Notes under the pieces: generated by a model | Seen by the model: only the letters and a program-made list of their open reading frames with translations | Told to the model about the DNA's origin: nothing | Database searches by the model: none | Position numbers and translations under genes: made by a program | NCBI GenBank assembly: GCA_963740065.1 | Contig: CAVUCS010000004.1 | Span: forward strand, 533,834-597,833 | Reading direction: 5' to 3' | Length of the DNA: 64,000 nucleotides | DNA from: DASVDE01 sp963740065 | GTDB taxonomy: Bacteria > Actinomycetota > Thermoleophilia > Solirubrobacterales > 70-9 | Part shown: positions 25,344 through 37,765 of the stretch, in pieces | Position numbering within the stretch: the first letter of the stretch is position 1 | How the letters are laid out: each line of letters begins with the position of its first letter

Positions 25344-26166
25344 TGTCTGAATTCTCCTCGTCGGCCGAGCTTTCGGCGTTCTCGTTCTCGCCCTTTTCGA
25401 CGCCCTCGCCCTCGCCTTCGCCCTCTTCCTCCGGCTTCTCGGGCTTTGCGTAGGCCTCCGGGTTCTCTTCTTTCAGCTTTTCCAGCGCGGCCTGTTCGGC
25501 CTCGGCACGCAAGCGAGCCTCCTCCTTGCGCTCCTCTTCCTCGGCCTCCGCCGCGGCGGCCGCCTCAGCCTCGTGGCCGGGACGGCCCTCCTGCGCGAAG
25601 GGCATCCCCAGCGCCAGCAGAAGCTCGAAGGCCTCTACGTCGGTGGCGGCGGTCGTCGTGATCGTCACGTCGAGACCGCGCACTTGGTCGACCGAGTCGT
25701 AGTCAATCTCGGGAAAAATGAGCTGCTCGCGAACGCCCATCGAGTAGTTGCCGCGGCCGTCAAAGGAACGCGGGTTGAGGCCGCGGAAATCACGGATACG
25801 CGGTACCGCAATCGAGGTCAATCGGTCAAAGAACTCCCACATGCGAGCGCGTCGCAAAGTGACGGAAACACCGACCGGCATCCCCTCTCGGAGCTTGAAG
25901 GAAGCGATCGACTTGCGGGCGCGTCGAATGTTCGGCTGCTGCCCGGCGATCGTCGCCAGCTGCTCCTGCGCTGCCTCGAGCATCTTCGAATCCTGTTTGG
26001 CGTCGCCGACCCCCATGTTGAGGGTGATCTTGACCAGGCGGGGCGCCTGCATCGGAGTCGAGTAGCCGAACTTTTGCGTCAGCGCCGGCAGGATCTCCTG
26101 CTCATAACGCTCACGCAAGCGCGGCGGTGGCGCGGCTTGTGAAGTGGTTGTCGCGGTGGCTTCCAT
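25336..26166 (-). CDS. rplE: 50S ribosomal protein L5 with long charged C-terminal tail
   Basis: 276 aa; typical uL5 is about 180. The core (about 15-195) is normal: KITLNMGVGDAKQD, LREGMPVGVSVTLR, FRGLNPRSFDGRGNY. After MPFAQEG come about 80 residues rich in Glu, Ala, Lys and Gly (EAEEEERKEEARLRAEAEQ, then GEGEGEG), probably a charged helix then a disordered acidic end. L5 binds 5S rRNA and touches P-site tRNA, so the tail could project from the central protuberance (inference). Confidence 0.95.
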   Translation of the reverse strand: MEATATTTSQAAPPPRLRERYEQEILPALTQKFGYSTPMQAPRLVKITLNMGVGDAKQDSKMLEAAQEQLATIAGQQPNIRRARKSIASFKLREGMPVGVSVTLRRARMWEFFDRLTSIAVPRIRDFRGLNPRSFDGRGNYSMGVREQLIFPEIDYDSVDQVRGLDVTITTTAATDVEAFELLLALGMPFAQEGRPGHEAEAAAAAEAEEEERKEEARLRAEAEQAALEKLKEENPEAYAKPEKPEEEGEGEGEGVEKGENENAESSADEENSDNG

Positions 26167-26175
26167 ATTCAGTTC

Positions 26176-26514
26176 CTAGTCGATCGCCTGTCCGCTGCGC
26201 CTGGCGACGCGGGAGCGCTTGCCTCTCTCGCGGCTGACGCCGACCCGGGTCGGCTTGTTGTCTTTGGGGTCGAGCAGCATCACGTTGGACACGTGGATCG
26301 GCCCTTCCTTCTCGACGATCCCGCCGACCTGCCCGCCTTTCTGCGTTTCTCTGACCGAGCGCGGCCTTTCGTGGCGCTTAATCATGTTGAGATGCTCGAC
26401 GTAGACCCGCTGCTTCTTAGGCTCGGTGCGCAGGACGCGACCTCTCTTGCCCGAGTCCTTGCCGCCGATCACGACGACCTGGTCGTCTCTGCGTATGCGC
26501 ATCGACTTCGCCAT
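26176..26514 (-). CDS. rplX: 50S ribosomal protein L24
   Basis: 112 aa from ATG 26514 (MAKSMRIRRDDQVVVIGGKD). The KOW motif is GKDSGKRGRVLR, followed by KKQRVYVEHLNMIKRH. Assembly initiator at the tunnel exit. A much longer open frame extends upstream to 27504 but is only the out-of-frame reading of rplN and rpsQ. Confidence 0.95.
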   Translation of the reverse strand: MAKSMRIRRDDQVVVIGGKDSGKRGRVLRTEPKKQRVYVEHLNMIKRHERPRSVRETQKGGQVGGIVEKEGPIHVSNVMLLDPKDNKPTRVGVSRERGKRSRVARRSGQAID

Positions 26515-26516
26515 CG

Positions 26517-26888
26517 CTAGAGAACCTCGGGGGCGAGGGAGATGATTTTCATGAAGTTTCTGTCGCGCAGCTCGCGGGCGACGGGACCGAAGATGCGTGT
26601 GCCGCGCGGATTGTTGTTGGCCGGGTCGATCAAAACCGCGGCGTTCTCGTCGAAGGCGATGTAGGTGCCGTCGGAGCGACCAAACTGCTTGCGGGTGCGA
26701 ACGACGACCGCCTGCACGACCTCGCCCTTGCGGACGCCGCCCTGCGGGCTGGCCGCTTTGACGGTGGCGGTAATCACGTCGCCGACCCCCGCGTAGCGGC
26801 GGTGCGATCCGCCTTTGACACGGATGCAAAGGATCTCGCGGGCGCCGGAGTTGTCGGCGACCTTCAGCCTGGATTCCTGCTGGATCAC
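26517..26888 (-). CDS. rplN: 50S ribosomal protein L14
   Basis: 123 aa uL14 with a GTG start at 26888 that overlaps the rpsQ stop. IQQESRLKVADNSGARE and the C-terminal FGPVARELRDRNFMKIISLAPEVL are nearly canonical. Forms the B8 bridge with 16S rRNA. Confidence 0.97.
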   Translation of the reverse strand: MIQQESRLKVADNSGAREILCIRVKGGSHRRYAGVGDVITATVKAASPQGGVRKGEVVQAVVVRTRKQFGRSDGTYIAFDENAAVLIDPANNNPRGTRIFGPVARELRDRNFMKIISLAPEVL

Positions 26889-27508
26889 TTGGCTTTCTCC
26901 ATAACCTCGACCAAACGCCAGCGCTTCGTCTTCGAGAGTGGCCGCGTCTCGACCACGCGGACAACGTCGCCCTCGCCGGCCTCATTGCGCTCGTCATGGG
27001 CATGCAGGCTCCGCGACCGCCGCACGATCTTCTCGTAAGTCGGGTGGCGCCGAGCGAAGTCGATCCGAACGGTGATCGACTTGTCTCCCTTGTCGGAAGT
27101 GACGATCCCCTGTCGAATCTTCGCCGCGTTCGGAGTCGGCTCCGCCTGAGGCGTCCCGGTCCCGCCGCTCTTCTCACCCTTAGCGGCAGCCCGCTGCGTA
27201 CGCCGCAGCGTCGCCTTAGCCTTCCGCGCCTCGGCCCGAGCAACCTTCCGCTCCTCGGGAGTCTGCTCAGGACCGGCCGCATGAGGACGCCTGGACTTCT
27301 CCAGCCGGCGCCTCTCCTTCCAAGGAAGATCGTCCTCAGGAGACCCCTCATCGACAGGAGCTTCTTCCTCCTCAGAAGAGGAATCGGCAGCAGGCTCCGC
27401 CTCCTCAGACGCCTCCTCGGCAGCTTCAGGCTGCTCTTCGACGACCTCTTCGACAGCCCCTTCAGGCGTCTCTTCGACCTGCTCGTCCTTTTTCTCTTCG
27501 TCACTCAT
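26885..27508 (-). CDS. rpsQ: 30S ribosomal protein S17 with long N-terminal extension
   Basis: 207 aa; normal uS17 is about 80-90. The S17 OB fold occupies about residues 128-207 (RQGIVTSDKGDKSITVRIDF). Residues 1-60 are almost entirely Glu, Ala, Asp, Ser and Pro. Residues 61-115 switch to a highly basic helix (WKERRRLEKSRR, then EERKVARAEARKAKATLRR). The start overlaps the rpmC stop (ATGA), so the extension lies in the intact coupled operon frame, not a misannotated start. Confidence 0.93.
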   Translation of the reverse strand: MSDEEKKDEQVEETPEGAVEEVVEEQPEAAEEASEEAEPAADSSSEEEEAPVDEGSPEDDLPWKERRRLEKSRRPHAAGPEQTPEERKVARAEARKAKATLRRTQRAAAKGEKSGGTGTPQAEPTPNAAKIRQGIVTSDKGDKSITVRIDFARRHPTYEKIVRRSRSLHAHDERNEAGEGDVVRVVETRPLSKTKRWRLVEVMEKAK

Positions 27509-27717
27509 CGCTTCAGCTCTCTCTCGACGTCAATCCCACGCTGCTTCGCAATCGTCAGCAGCTTCGCCACATCCCGCTTCGACTGTCCCAGCCGAGCGGT
27601 GTTCTCCAACTCTCCGGTCGCGTGCTTAAAGCGCAGGCCGAAAGCCTCCTGCCTGGCTTCGATCAGTTTCCCCACCAGCTCGTCATCTCTCATGTTGTGC
27701 GCTTCCGCGGCCTTCAT
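27505..27717 (-). CDS. rpmC: 50S ribosomal protein L29
   Basis: 70 aa from ATG 27717, which overlaps the rplP stop (TGATG); a TTG three bases upstream is the only alternative. Two-helix uL29 fold with LIEARQEAFGLRFKHATGELEN. Located at the tunnel exit next to L23. Confidence 0.95.
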   Translation of the reverse strand: MKAAEAHNMRDDELVGKLIEARQEAFGLRFKHATGELENTARLGQSKRDVAKLLTIAKQRGIDVERELKR

Positions 27718-28136
27718 CAACCCTCGACCCCTTCGCGCTTGACGAACTTGGTTTTGAGAGGAAGCTTGTGGCCGGCGAGACGCAGCGCTTCTCTGGCGAG
27801 TTCCTCCGGCACACCGGCCAGCTCGAACATCACCCGGCCCGGCTTAATCACCGCGACCCAACCCTCCGGATTGCCCTTACCGGAGCCCATCCGCGTCTCG
27901 GCGGGCTTCTTCGTGTAGGGCTTGTCGGGGAAGACGTTGATCCAAACCTTGCCGCCACGTTTGATCTTGCGGGTCATCGCGATACGAGCCGCCTCGATCT
28001 GGCGGTTGGTGATCCAGCCGCGCTCGAGCGACTTCAGCCCGTACTCACCGAAGGAGACCGCGCTGCCGCCCTTGGCGTTGCCACGCATCCGGCCGCGCAT
28101 CTGTTTGCGGTACTTGACGCGTTTCGGCATCAGCAT
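27717..28136 (-). CDS. rplP: 50S ribosomal protein L16
   Basis: 139 aa. It starts MLMPKRVKYRKQMRG at ATG 28136, the usual uL16 opening, with the ATG overlapping the rpsC stop (TGATG). Conserved GGKVWINVFPDKPYTKKPAET and GSGKGNPEGWVAVIKPG. Helps position tRNA in the A site. Confidence 0.97.
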   Translation of the reverse strand: MLMPKRVKYRKQMRGRMRGNAKGGSAVSFGEYGLKSLERGWITNRQIEAARIAMTRKIKRGGKVWINVFPDKPYTKKPAETRMGSGKGNPEGWVAVIKPGRVMFELAGVPEELAREALRLAGHKLPLKTKFVKREGVEG

Positions 28137-28873
28137 CAGCGACCACCCCCCTGACGCTGGCCACCGCGGTCGCCGCCTGGGCGACCGCCCCGCTGGCGCT
28201 GCGGCTGCTGTTGGGGCTCGGCGTCGGCACCCTGGTCGGAGCGGAAGCCTTCCGGCATTACCTCGCCCTTGTTGATCCAGCATTTGACGCCGATCCGGCC
28301 GGTCGTCGTTCTCGCCTCGAAGAAGCCGTAGTCGATGTCAGCGCGCAACGTGTGCAGCGGCACTCGGCCATCGGAGTAGCCCTCGGTCCGCGCCATCTCA
28401 GCGCCGCCGAGCCGGCCGGAAACCTGAACCTTCACCCCTCTGGCGCCGGAGCGCATTGCCGAGGTGAGGGCGCGTTTCATCGCGCGCCGGAATGCGACCC
28501 GGTTTTGCAGCTGCTCAGCGATCGACTGGGCAACCAACTTCGCGTCCAACTCGGGGCGTTTGACCTCGCGGATGTTCACCTTCACCGGTTTGCCGGTCAG
28601 CTTGTGCAGGTCCTTGCGCAGGGCGTCGACCTCGCTGCCCGACTTGCCGATCACGATGCCCGGGCGGGCGGTGTGAATGTCGACGGCGATCTCGCCGCGA
28701 CGCTCGATCGTGATGTCCGAGAGACCCGCGTGAGCGAGCTTGCCCACGATGTGGTCGCGGATCTTCAGATCCTCCAGCAGGACATCGGCAAAGTTTTTCT
28801 CGTCAAACCAGCTCGACTTCCAGTCGTGGATGTAGCCGACTCGAAAGCCCTCGGGGTGGATCTTCTGTCCCAT
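28136..28873 (-). CDS. rpsC: 30S ribosomal protein S3
   Basis: 245 aa uS3, starting MGQKIHPEGFRVGYIHDW. The KH domain includes the GIVIGKSGSEVDALR loop. About 30 residues at the C-terminus are Gln, Arg and Gly rich (QQQPQRQRGGRPGGDRGGQ), longer than in E. coli and probably disordered. Part of the mRNA entry helicase site. Confidence 0.97.
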   Translation of the reverse strand: MGQKIHPEGFRVGYIHDWKSSWFDEKNFADVLLEDLKIRDHIVGKLAHAGLSDITIERRGEIAVDIHTARPGIVIGKSGSEVDALRKDLHKLTGKPVKVNIREVKRPELDAKLVAQSIAEQLQNRVAFRRAMKRALTSAMRSGARGVKVQVSGRLGGAEMARTEGYSDGRVPLHTLRADIDYGFFEARTTTGRIGVKCWINKGEVMPEGFRSDQGADAEPQQQPQRQRGGRPGGDRGGQRQGGGR

Positions 28874-28880
28874 GTCTTCC

Positions 28881-29435
28881 CTACTCCTCCGGGCTCAGGG
28901 CCACGGAGATGTGGCTGGTTCGCTTGTGGATCGGGGTCGCCCGGCCAAGGGCCCGTGGGCGGAAGCGCTTCAGCGTCGGCCCCTCGTCGACGGTGATCTC
29001 GGCGACGCGCATCTCATCGGCGATCAGGTCGTGGTTGTTCTCCGCGTTGGCGGCGGCTGAATCGATCAGCTTTTGAATGTCCTGGGCCGCGCTGCGCGGC
29101 GAGAACTGCAGCAGCGCCCGCGCCTTGTCGATCTGCAAGCCGCGCACCTGGTCGGCGACCAAACGCGCCTTGCGCGGCGCGATCCGCACGTAACGGGAGC
29201 TGGCCCGCACCATGATCGCGATTTCCTTCTTCGACTCCGCTTTGGCCGAGGCTCTGGCCTTGGCGGTTGGCTTCGCCGGGGCTTCTCTTTTCGCCGGAGT
29301 TTTGCCGACAGTTTTTGCCGGCGTTCTTTTGGCCGAAGCTCTTTTCTTGGCAGGAGCTTTTCTCGCAGCCGACTTCGAAGCTGCTTTTCTAGAAGCTGCT
29401 TTTTTAGCTTTTCTTATTCTTCTCTCGTCGGCCAT
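28881..29435 (-). CDS. rplV: 50S ribosomal protein L22 with histone-H1-like N-terminal extension
   Basis: 184 aa; normal uL22 is about 110. The core starts at about Met75 (MVRASSRYVRIAPRKARLV) and includes the tunnel beta-hairpin region before the end (LKRFRPRALGRATPIHKRTSH). Residues 1-74 consist almost only of Lys, Ala, Arg, Ser and Pro (for example KKAASRKAASKSAARK), resembling linker histone tails. Met75 could be an alternative start, but the upstream ATG follows rpsS by 2 nt and keeps the operon spacing. The extension DNA is visibly richer in A+T than its surroundings. Confidence 0.93.
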   Translation of the reverse strand: MADERRIRKAKKAASRKAASKSAARKAPAKKRASAKRTPAKTVGKTPAKREAPAKPTAKARASAKAESKKEIAIMVRASSRYVRIAPRKARLVADQVRGLQIDKARALLQFSPRSAAQDIQKLIDSAAANAENNHDLIADEMRVAEITVDEGPTLKRFRPRALGRATPIHKRTSHISVALSPEE

Positions 29436-29437
29436 CG

Positions 29438-29713
29438 CTACTCAGCGCCCTTACCGGTGCCGGAATGGGAGCGGAAGGTCCTGGTCGGCGCGAACTCGCC
29501 CAACTTGTGGCCGACCATCGACTCGGAGATGAAGACAGGTACGTGCTTGCGACCGTCGTGGACGGCAATCGTGTGGCCGACCATCTCCGGGAAGACGGTG
29601 GACATCCGCGACCAAGTTTTCAGCATCTGCTTGTTGCCGGACTCGTTCATCGCGGAGACGCGCTGCATCAGGCGCTCCTCGGCCCACGGCCCCTTTTTCG
29701 TCGAGCGTCCCAT
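29438..29713 (-). CDS. rpsS: 30S ribosomal protein S19
   Basis: 91 aa uS19: MGRSTKKGPWAEERLMQRVS, then RMSTVFPEMVGHTIAVHDGRKHVPVFI. Normal length. The start overlaps the rplB stop, and rplV starts 2 nt after it. Confidence 0.98.
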   Translation of the reverse strand: MGRSTKKGPWAEERLMQRVSAMNESGNKQMLKTWSRMSTVFPEMVGHTIAVHDGRKHVPVFISESMVGHKLGEFAPTRTFRSHSGTGKGAE

Positions 29714-30555
29714 TAGCGCTTCTTCTTTCCTCGGCGCCGGCCGCGCACGATGTAGCGGTCCGACTGCTTGCCCTTCTTACGCGTCCGGTAGCCGAGGGTC
29801 GGCTTGCCCCACGGGGTGACCGGATGGCCGCCGGGGGTGTGGTGCGCTTCGCCGCCGCCGTGGGGGTGATCGACCGGATTCATCGCGACGCCGCGAGTCT
29901 GCGGGCGCTTTCCCTTGTGGCGGTTGCGACCGGCCTTGCCGATCGTCAAGTTCTGGTGTTCGGCGTTGGAGAGGGCGCCAACCGTCGCCCGGCACTCGGC
30001 GCGGACCAAACGCATCTCCGAGGAGGGCAGACGCAGGGTGACCATGTCCCCCTCCTTCGCGACCAGCTGAATCGCGGTGCCGGCGGCGCGGCCGAGCTTG
30101 CCGCCCTGGCCGGCCGTCATCTCGACGTTGTGGACGATCGTGCCGGTTGGCATCTCGCGCAGCGCCATCGCGTGGCCGGGCTTGATGTCGGCGCCGGGGC
30201 CGGACTTGACCTCGTCACCGACCGCGAGCTGCGCCGGGGCGAGGATGTAGCTCTTCTGCCCGTCGGCGTAGTGCAGCAGCGCGATGTAGCAGCTGCGATT
30301 CGGGTCGTATTCGATCGTCGCGACCGTCGCCGGAACGCCGTCCTTAAGGCGCTTGAAGTCGATCTGCCGGTAGCGCCGCTTGGCGCCGCCGCCACGATGG
30401 CGAGCGGTGACGCGGCCATTGGCGTTACGCCCACCCGACTTGCGAAGGCCTTCGGTCAGCTTGCGCTCCGGCTCGCTCGCGGTCAGCTGCTCACGCAGCG
30501 GATAGGTGGCGAAGCGGCGGCCGGGGCTGGTCGGTTTCGTTCTGCGATTCGGCAT
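29713..30555 (-). CDS. rplB: 50S ribosomal protein L2
   Basis: 280 aa uL2, with RHRGGGAKRRYRQIDFKR and the conserved C-terminal MNPVDHPHGGGEAHHTPGG that supports peptidyl-transferase assembly. Complete. Confidence 0.98.
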   Translation of the reverse strand: MPNRRTKPTSPGRRFATYPLREQLTASEPERKLTEGLRKSGGRNANGRVTARHRGGGAKRRYRQIDFKRLKDGVPATVATIEYDPNRSCYIALLHYADGQKSYILAPAQLAVGDEVKSGPGADIKPGHAMALREMPTGTIVHNVEMTAGQGGKLGRAAGTAIQLVAKEGDMVTLRLPSSEMRLVRAECRATVGALSNAEHQNLTIGKAGRNRHKGKRPQTRGVAMNPVDHPHGGGEAHHTPGGHPVTPWGKPTLGYRTRKKGKQSDRYIVRGRRRGKKKR

Positions 30556-30557
30556 GG

Positions 30558-30851
30558 CTATGCGGTCTCCGCGCCTTCGAACAGCTCGATGCGCTCGCCG
30601 GGAGCGAGCTGGACGATGGCCTTCTTCCAGGCCCGAGTGCGGCCCTGGTGCAGGCCGCGGCGCTTCGGCTTGGCCCGCACCTTGGCTGTCCGCACAGCGG
30701 CCACCTGGACCTCGAAGATCTCTTCGACGGCCTGGGCAATCTGTGTCTTGTGAGCGCGATCATCGACCCGGAACGTGTACTTGCCCTCGGCGATCAGCGC
30801 GTAGCTCTTCTCGGAAATCACCGGGCGGATAAGGATGTTGCGCGCGTCCAT
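30558..30851 (-). CDS. rplW: 50S ribosomal protein L23
   Basis: 97 aa uL23: ILIRPVISEKSYALIAEGKYTF and the extended loop KVRAKPKRRGLHQGRTRAWKK. Docking site for trigger factor and SRP at the tunnel exit. The start overlaps the rplD stop. Confidence 0.97.
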   Translation of the reverse strand: MDARNILIRPVISEKSYALIAEGKYTFRVDDRAHKTQIAQAVEEIFEVQVAAVRTAKVRAKPKRRGLHQGRTRAWKKAIVQLAPGERIELFEGAETA

Positions 30852-31468
30852 TAGCCCAAACGCTCCTGCAGCTTTGCGAGCGCTCCCTCAGAAATGACGA
30901 TTGAGGCGGCGCCGATCACGTCGGCGACCCCAACTGCGCCGGCCTCGACGACTTGGATTCGCGGGATGTTGCGAAAGCTCTTCAGAACGCCGGTCTCATC
31001 GCCTTCGATGACGATCAGGGTTGCGCGCTTCGCACCCCACTTCTCCAGCGCCTCCGCGGCGCCCTTAGTTGAAGGAATCTCGAACGCCTTCGCATCCAGC
31101 ACGGCGACGCTGCCTCGCTCGGCGTGGACCGAGAGCGCGGCGCGCATTGCCTTGCGGCGCGCTTTGCGGTTGACCTTGACCGTGTAATGGCGAGGCTTGG
31201 GACCGAAGGCGACGCCTCCGCCGTAGCGGTTGGGGACGCCGAGCGTGCCGACCCGGGCGCGGCCCGTGCCCTTCTGGCGCCATGCCTTTGCGGTCGTGAA
31301 GGAAACCTCGCCGCGGGTCAGGGTCGAAGCTGTTCCGCGGCGGCGTGCAGCCATGTCGGCGCGGGCGGCTTCGTGGACCAAAGAGTGGTGGAACGGCTCG
31401 GAGAACAGCCCGGCGGGCAGGTCGGCTTTCGTCGTCTTGCCGAGCACGGGGGCTTTGGCATTAGCCAT
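30851..31468 (-). CDS. rplD: 50S ribosomal protein L4
   Basis: 205 aa uL4 with the tunnel loop WRQKGTGRARVGTLGVPNRYGGG (residues about 63-85). Overlaps rplC by 8 nt. In E. coli L4 autoregulates the S10 operon; the leader here cannot be tested by eye. Confidence 0.96.
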   Translation of the reverse strand: MANAKAPVLGKTTKADLPAGLFSEPFHHSLVHEAARADMAARRRGTASTLTRGEVSFTTAKAWRQKGTGRARVGTLGVPNRYGGGVAFGPKPRHYTVKVNRKARRKAMRAALSVHAERGSVAVLDAKAFEIPSTKGAAEALEKWGAKRATLIVIEGDETGVLKSFRNIPRIQVVEAGAVGVADVIGAASIVISEGALAKLQERLG

Positions 31469-32090
31469 CGGTACGAACCTCCACGACGGCGTTGCGTGAG
31501 CCCGGCACCGAGCCCTTGATCAACAGCAGGTTGCGCTCGGCGTCGATGTCGGCGACCTCCAAACCCTTCTGGGTCGCTCGCTTGTTGCCCATCTGCCCGG
31601 GCATCCGCATCCCTTTGAAGACGCGGGCCGGAAAGGTGCTGGCGCCGATCGAGCCCGGGGCCCGCACGTTGTGCGAGCCGTGGCTGACCGGGCCGCGGCT
31701 GAAGTTGTGGCGCTTGATCCCGCCCTGGAAGCCCTTGCCGATCGAAATGCCCGAGACCTTCACCTTCTGGCCGGCCTCGAAGGAGGCGACGGTGACGTCG
31801 TCACCAATCTTGGGGCCTTCCTCGGCGCCCAAATCCTCATCGCGAAACTCGACCAGGTGGCGCATCGGCGGCGCGCCGGCCTTCTTCGTGTGACCCTCTT
31901 CGGCGCGGCTCAGCTTGCCCTGCTTGACCTCGTCATAGGCGAGCTGCACGGCGGCGTAGCCGTCGCGCTCGGGCTCGCGGACCGCGGTCACCACGCAAGG
32001 GCCGGCCTCGATCACGGTGACCGGAACGACGGTTCCATCCTCACGGAAGACCTGCGTCATCCCGAGCTTCTTTCCGAGGATCGCCGCCAC
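31461..32090 (-). CDS. rplC: 50S ribosomal protein L3
   Basis: 209 aa uL3: ILGKKLGMTQVFREDGTVVPV and the extension loop GIKRHNFSRGPVSHGSHNVRAPGSIG reaching the peptidyl-transferase centre. Complete. Starts 8 nt after rpsJ. Confidence 0.97.
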   Translation of the reverse strand: MAAILGKKLGMTQVFREDGTVVPVTVIEAGPCVVTAVREPERDGYAAVQLAYDEVKQGKLSRAEEGHTKKAGAPPMRHLVEFRDEDLGAEEGPKIGDDVTVASFEAGQKVKVSGISIGKGFQGGIKRHNFSRGPVSHGSHNVRAPGSIGASTFPARVFKGMRMPGQMGNKRATQKGLEVADIDAERNLLLIKGSVPGSRNAVVEVRTDG

Positions 32091-32098
32091 AGTCGCAC

Positions 32099-32419
32099 CT
32101 AGAGCCGGATCTCGATGTCGACGCCCGACGGCAGCGAATCCAGACGCTGCAGCGAGTCGACCGTTTTCGGGGACGGCTGGAGGATGTCGATCAGCCGCTT
32201 GTGGGTACGGATCTCAAAGTGCTCGCGCGAGTCCTTGTCCTTGAACGGGGAGCGGATCACGCAGTAGACGTTTTTCTCAGTCGGCAGCGGCACCGGGCCC
32301 GAAACGCTGGCCCCGGTGCGCTCCGCGGTCTCGACAATTTCGCGGGCAGCGCGATCTATGGCGTCGTGGTCGTACGCCTTCAATCGAATTCGGATTTTCT
32401 GTGCCGCTATGGCTGCCAC
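32099..32419 (-). CDS. rpsJ: 30S ribosomal protein S10
   Basis: 106 aa uS10 (NusE): KIRIRLKAYDHDAIDRAAREI and PLPTEKNVYCVIRSPFKDKDSRE. Also part of transcription antitermination with NusB and NusG. The 154 bp before it (32420-32573), after tuf, hold a hairpin cluster but no gene. Confidence 0.97.
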   Translation of the reverse strand: MAAIAAQKIRIRLKAYDHDAIDRAAREIVETAERTGASVSGPVPLPTEKNVYCVIRSPFKDKDSREHFEIRTHKRLIDILQPSPKTVDSLQRLDSLPSGVDIEIRL

Positions 32420-32463
32420 TTTGAAACTCGTCTCTCGTTTTCCGCGCGGCTCTTACCGCGCAA

Positions 32464-32564
32464 TAAGGGCGGGGCCCCTTTTGTGGGGCGCCGCCCCGGT
32501 CGTATGTCCTTGCAGTTGTCTCGCTGCCCGGCGGGCAGCGAAAGGGCGGACTCGAAGCCCGCCC
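32464..32564 (-). terminator. Hairpin cluster between tuf and rpsJ
   Basis: Read on the minus strand after the tuf stop there are three stems: GGGCGGG-CTTCGAGT-CCGCCC followed by TTTCGC (32544-32564), GCTGCCC-GCC-GGGCAGC (32523-32540), and a GC-rich stem around GGGGCGGCGCCCC/GGGGCCCCGCCC (about 32464-32497). Possible terminator or attenuator separating fusA-tuf from the S10 operon; only the first has any U-run. Confidence 0.5.
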
Positions 32565-32573
32565 TCTGGGTCG

Positions 32574-33758
<1,185 letters not shown>

Positions 33759-33828
33759 CTGCTCTCCGTTCTACCTTTCGAAGTTTGGTTTCTCTGCCTG
33801 CGGGCGAACCTGGGAAATATAGCCAGCC

Positions 33829-35940
<2,112 letters not shown>

Positions 35941-36887
35941 GGTTCTAAAGGTAGGCCTTTATGTCGGAACAGGGACGGAAAAAAGGAAAGCGGGACGGCG
36001 AGAGCCGGAGTCCGCGCATGAAAAAGGCCCTGGCGGGCCCGGCGAGACGTACTGCGAAAAAGCGCACTGCAAAGAAGCCTGAGCGACGCGCGATGATAGC
36101 AGCGGTCGGGCGCTGGACGCGCAAGGTCGATCGTCGACTGGATCGCCTGCTCGGAGAGGCCCCTGGGGGGTTGGCCAATGGAACCCGCGGCGCCGACCGC
36201 AAGCTGGATCGGGTGCTGGATCGAGCGCGGCCGCGGGTCGGGCGCTGGACGCGGACGGTCGAGCGCCGCGCATCGAAGCGCTGGCGCAAGGTCAAGCCGG
36301 TGCTTCTGCGCGGGCGGCGCCGGATCGGCAAGCGGCTGCGCCCGGTCGGCGCCTTCCTCCTGCGCGCCGTCGCCGCCGGCGAGAGACTCGTGCGCCGGGC
36401 AGCCGCCGGCATATCCCGGACGGCGCAGCGCATACACCATGCAATGCCCGTGAAACGCGTTGCACTGGTGCTTGTCGCCGCCTCCGCCCTCGCGCTCGTC
36501 GTCTCTCAGTTCATCGAGTACCGGGCTGTCGAGATCGGCCAGCCCGGGTACGCGGGGCTGCCGACCGCGCGGGCGCCCACGGTCGACGCAAAGACGGCCG
36601 GGCGAGGCCCACTCCTACCTGCTGCTCCCATTGGGGCTGCTCGCCGGCGGCCTGGCGCTGAGCGCGATCCGCAGCCCTCGGCCGAGACGATTCGGTCTTC
36701 TCCTCGCAGCGATCGGAGCGGTCGGACTCGCCGTAGTTACGCTCATCGACCTGCCCGCCGGACTCGATGAGGGAACGGCCACCGCACGCTTTTCAGGTGC
36801 CACCGCCACCCTGCGCAACGGCTTCTCAATCGAGCTGGCGGCCTGCGTGGGGCTGATTCTTGGCGGACTGCTCTACTATGCGCGGCC

Positions 36888-37282
<395 letters not shown>

Positions 37283-37283
<1 letters not shown>

Positions 37284-37753
37284 TGCCGCGCCGATCCGCA
37301 GCGCAGATCCGCCCGGTCGAGCCCGACGCTCGGCACCGCAGCCGCCTCGTCCAGCAGATCATCAACAAGGTGATGAGCGACGGCAAGAAGTCCCTTGCCG
37401 AGCGGATCGTCTACGACGCGCTGGCGATTGTCGGCGAGCGCGGCGGCGAGGATTCGGTGGAGACGCTGGAGGCGGCGATCAAGCAGCTGACCCCGGTGCT
37501 GGAGGTCCGCTCACGGCGGGTCGGCGGCGCCACCTACCAGGTGCCGGTCGAGGTTCCCGCCCGCCGCGCCCGCACTCTTGCCGTCCGCTGGCTTGTCGAC
37601 TTCGCCCGCCAGCGCCGCGAGTACTCGATGGCCGAGCGCCTCGCCAACGAGATCCTCGACGCGACCAAGCAGCAGGGCAACGCTTGGAAGCGCAAGGACG
37701 ACATCTACCGCATGGCCCAGGCCAACAAGGCCTTCGCGCACTACCGCTGGTAG
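37283..37753 (+). CDS. rpsG: 30S ribosomal protein S7
   Basis: 156 aa uS7: PRRSAAQIRPVEPDARHRS, then VGGATYQVPVEVPARRARTLA and KKDDIYRMAQANKAFAHYRW-type end (here KRKDDIYRMAQANKAFAHY). Primary 16S 3'-domain binder. fusA does not follow; a HAD-like gene does, 12 nt downstream. Confidence 0.97.
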
Positions 37754-37765
37754 CCGGGCTGGCTC

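Noticed and set aside
26176..27504. 442-codon minus-strand frame covering rplX, rplN and rpsQ
   Set aside because: Only the last 113 codons (26176-26514) are L24; the rest is an out-of-frame reading of conserved genes with an Arg-rich artefact composition.
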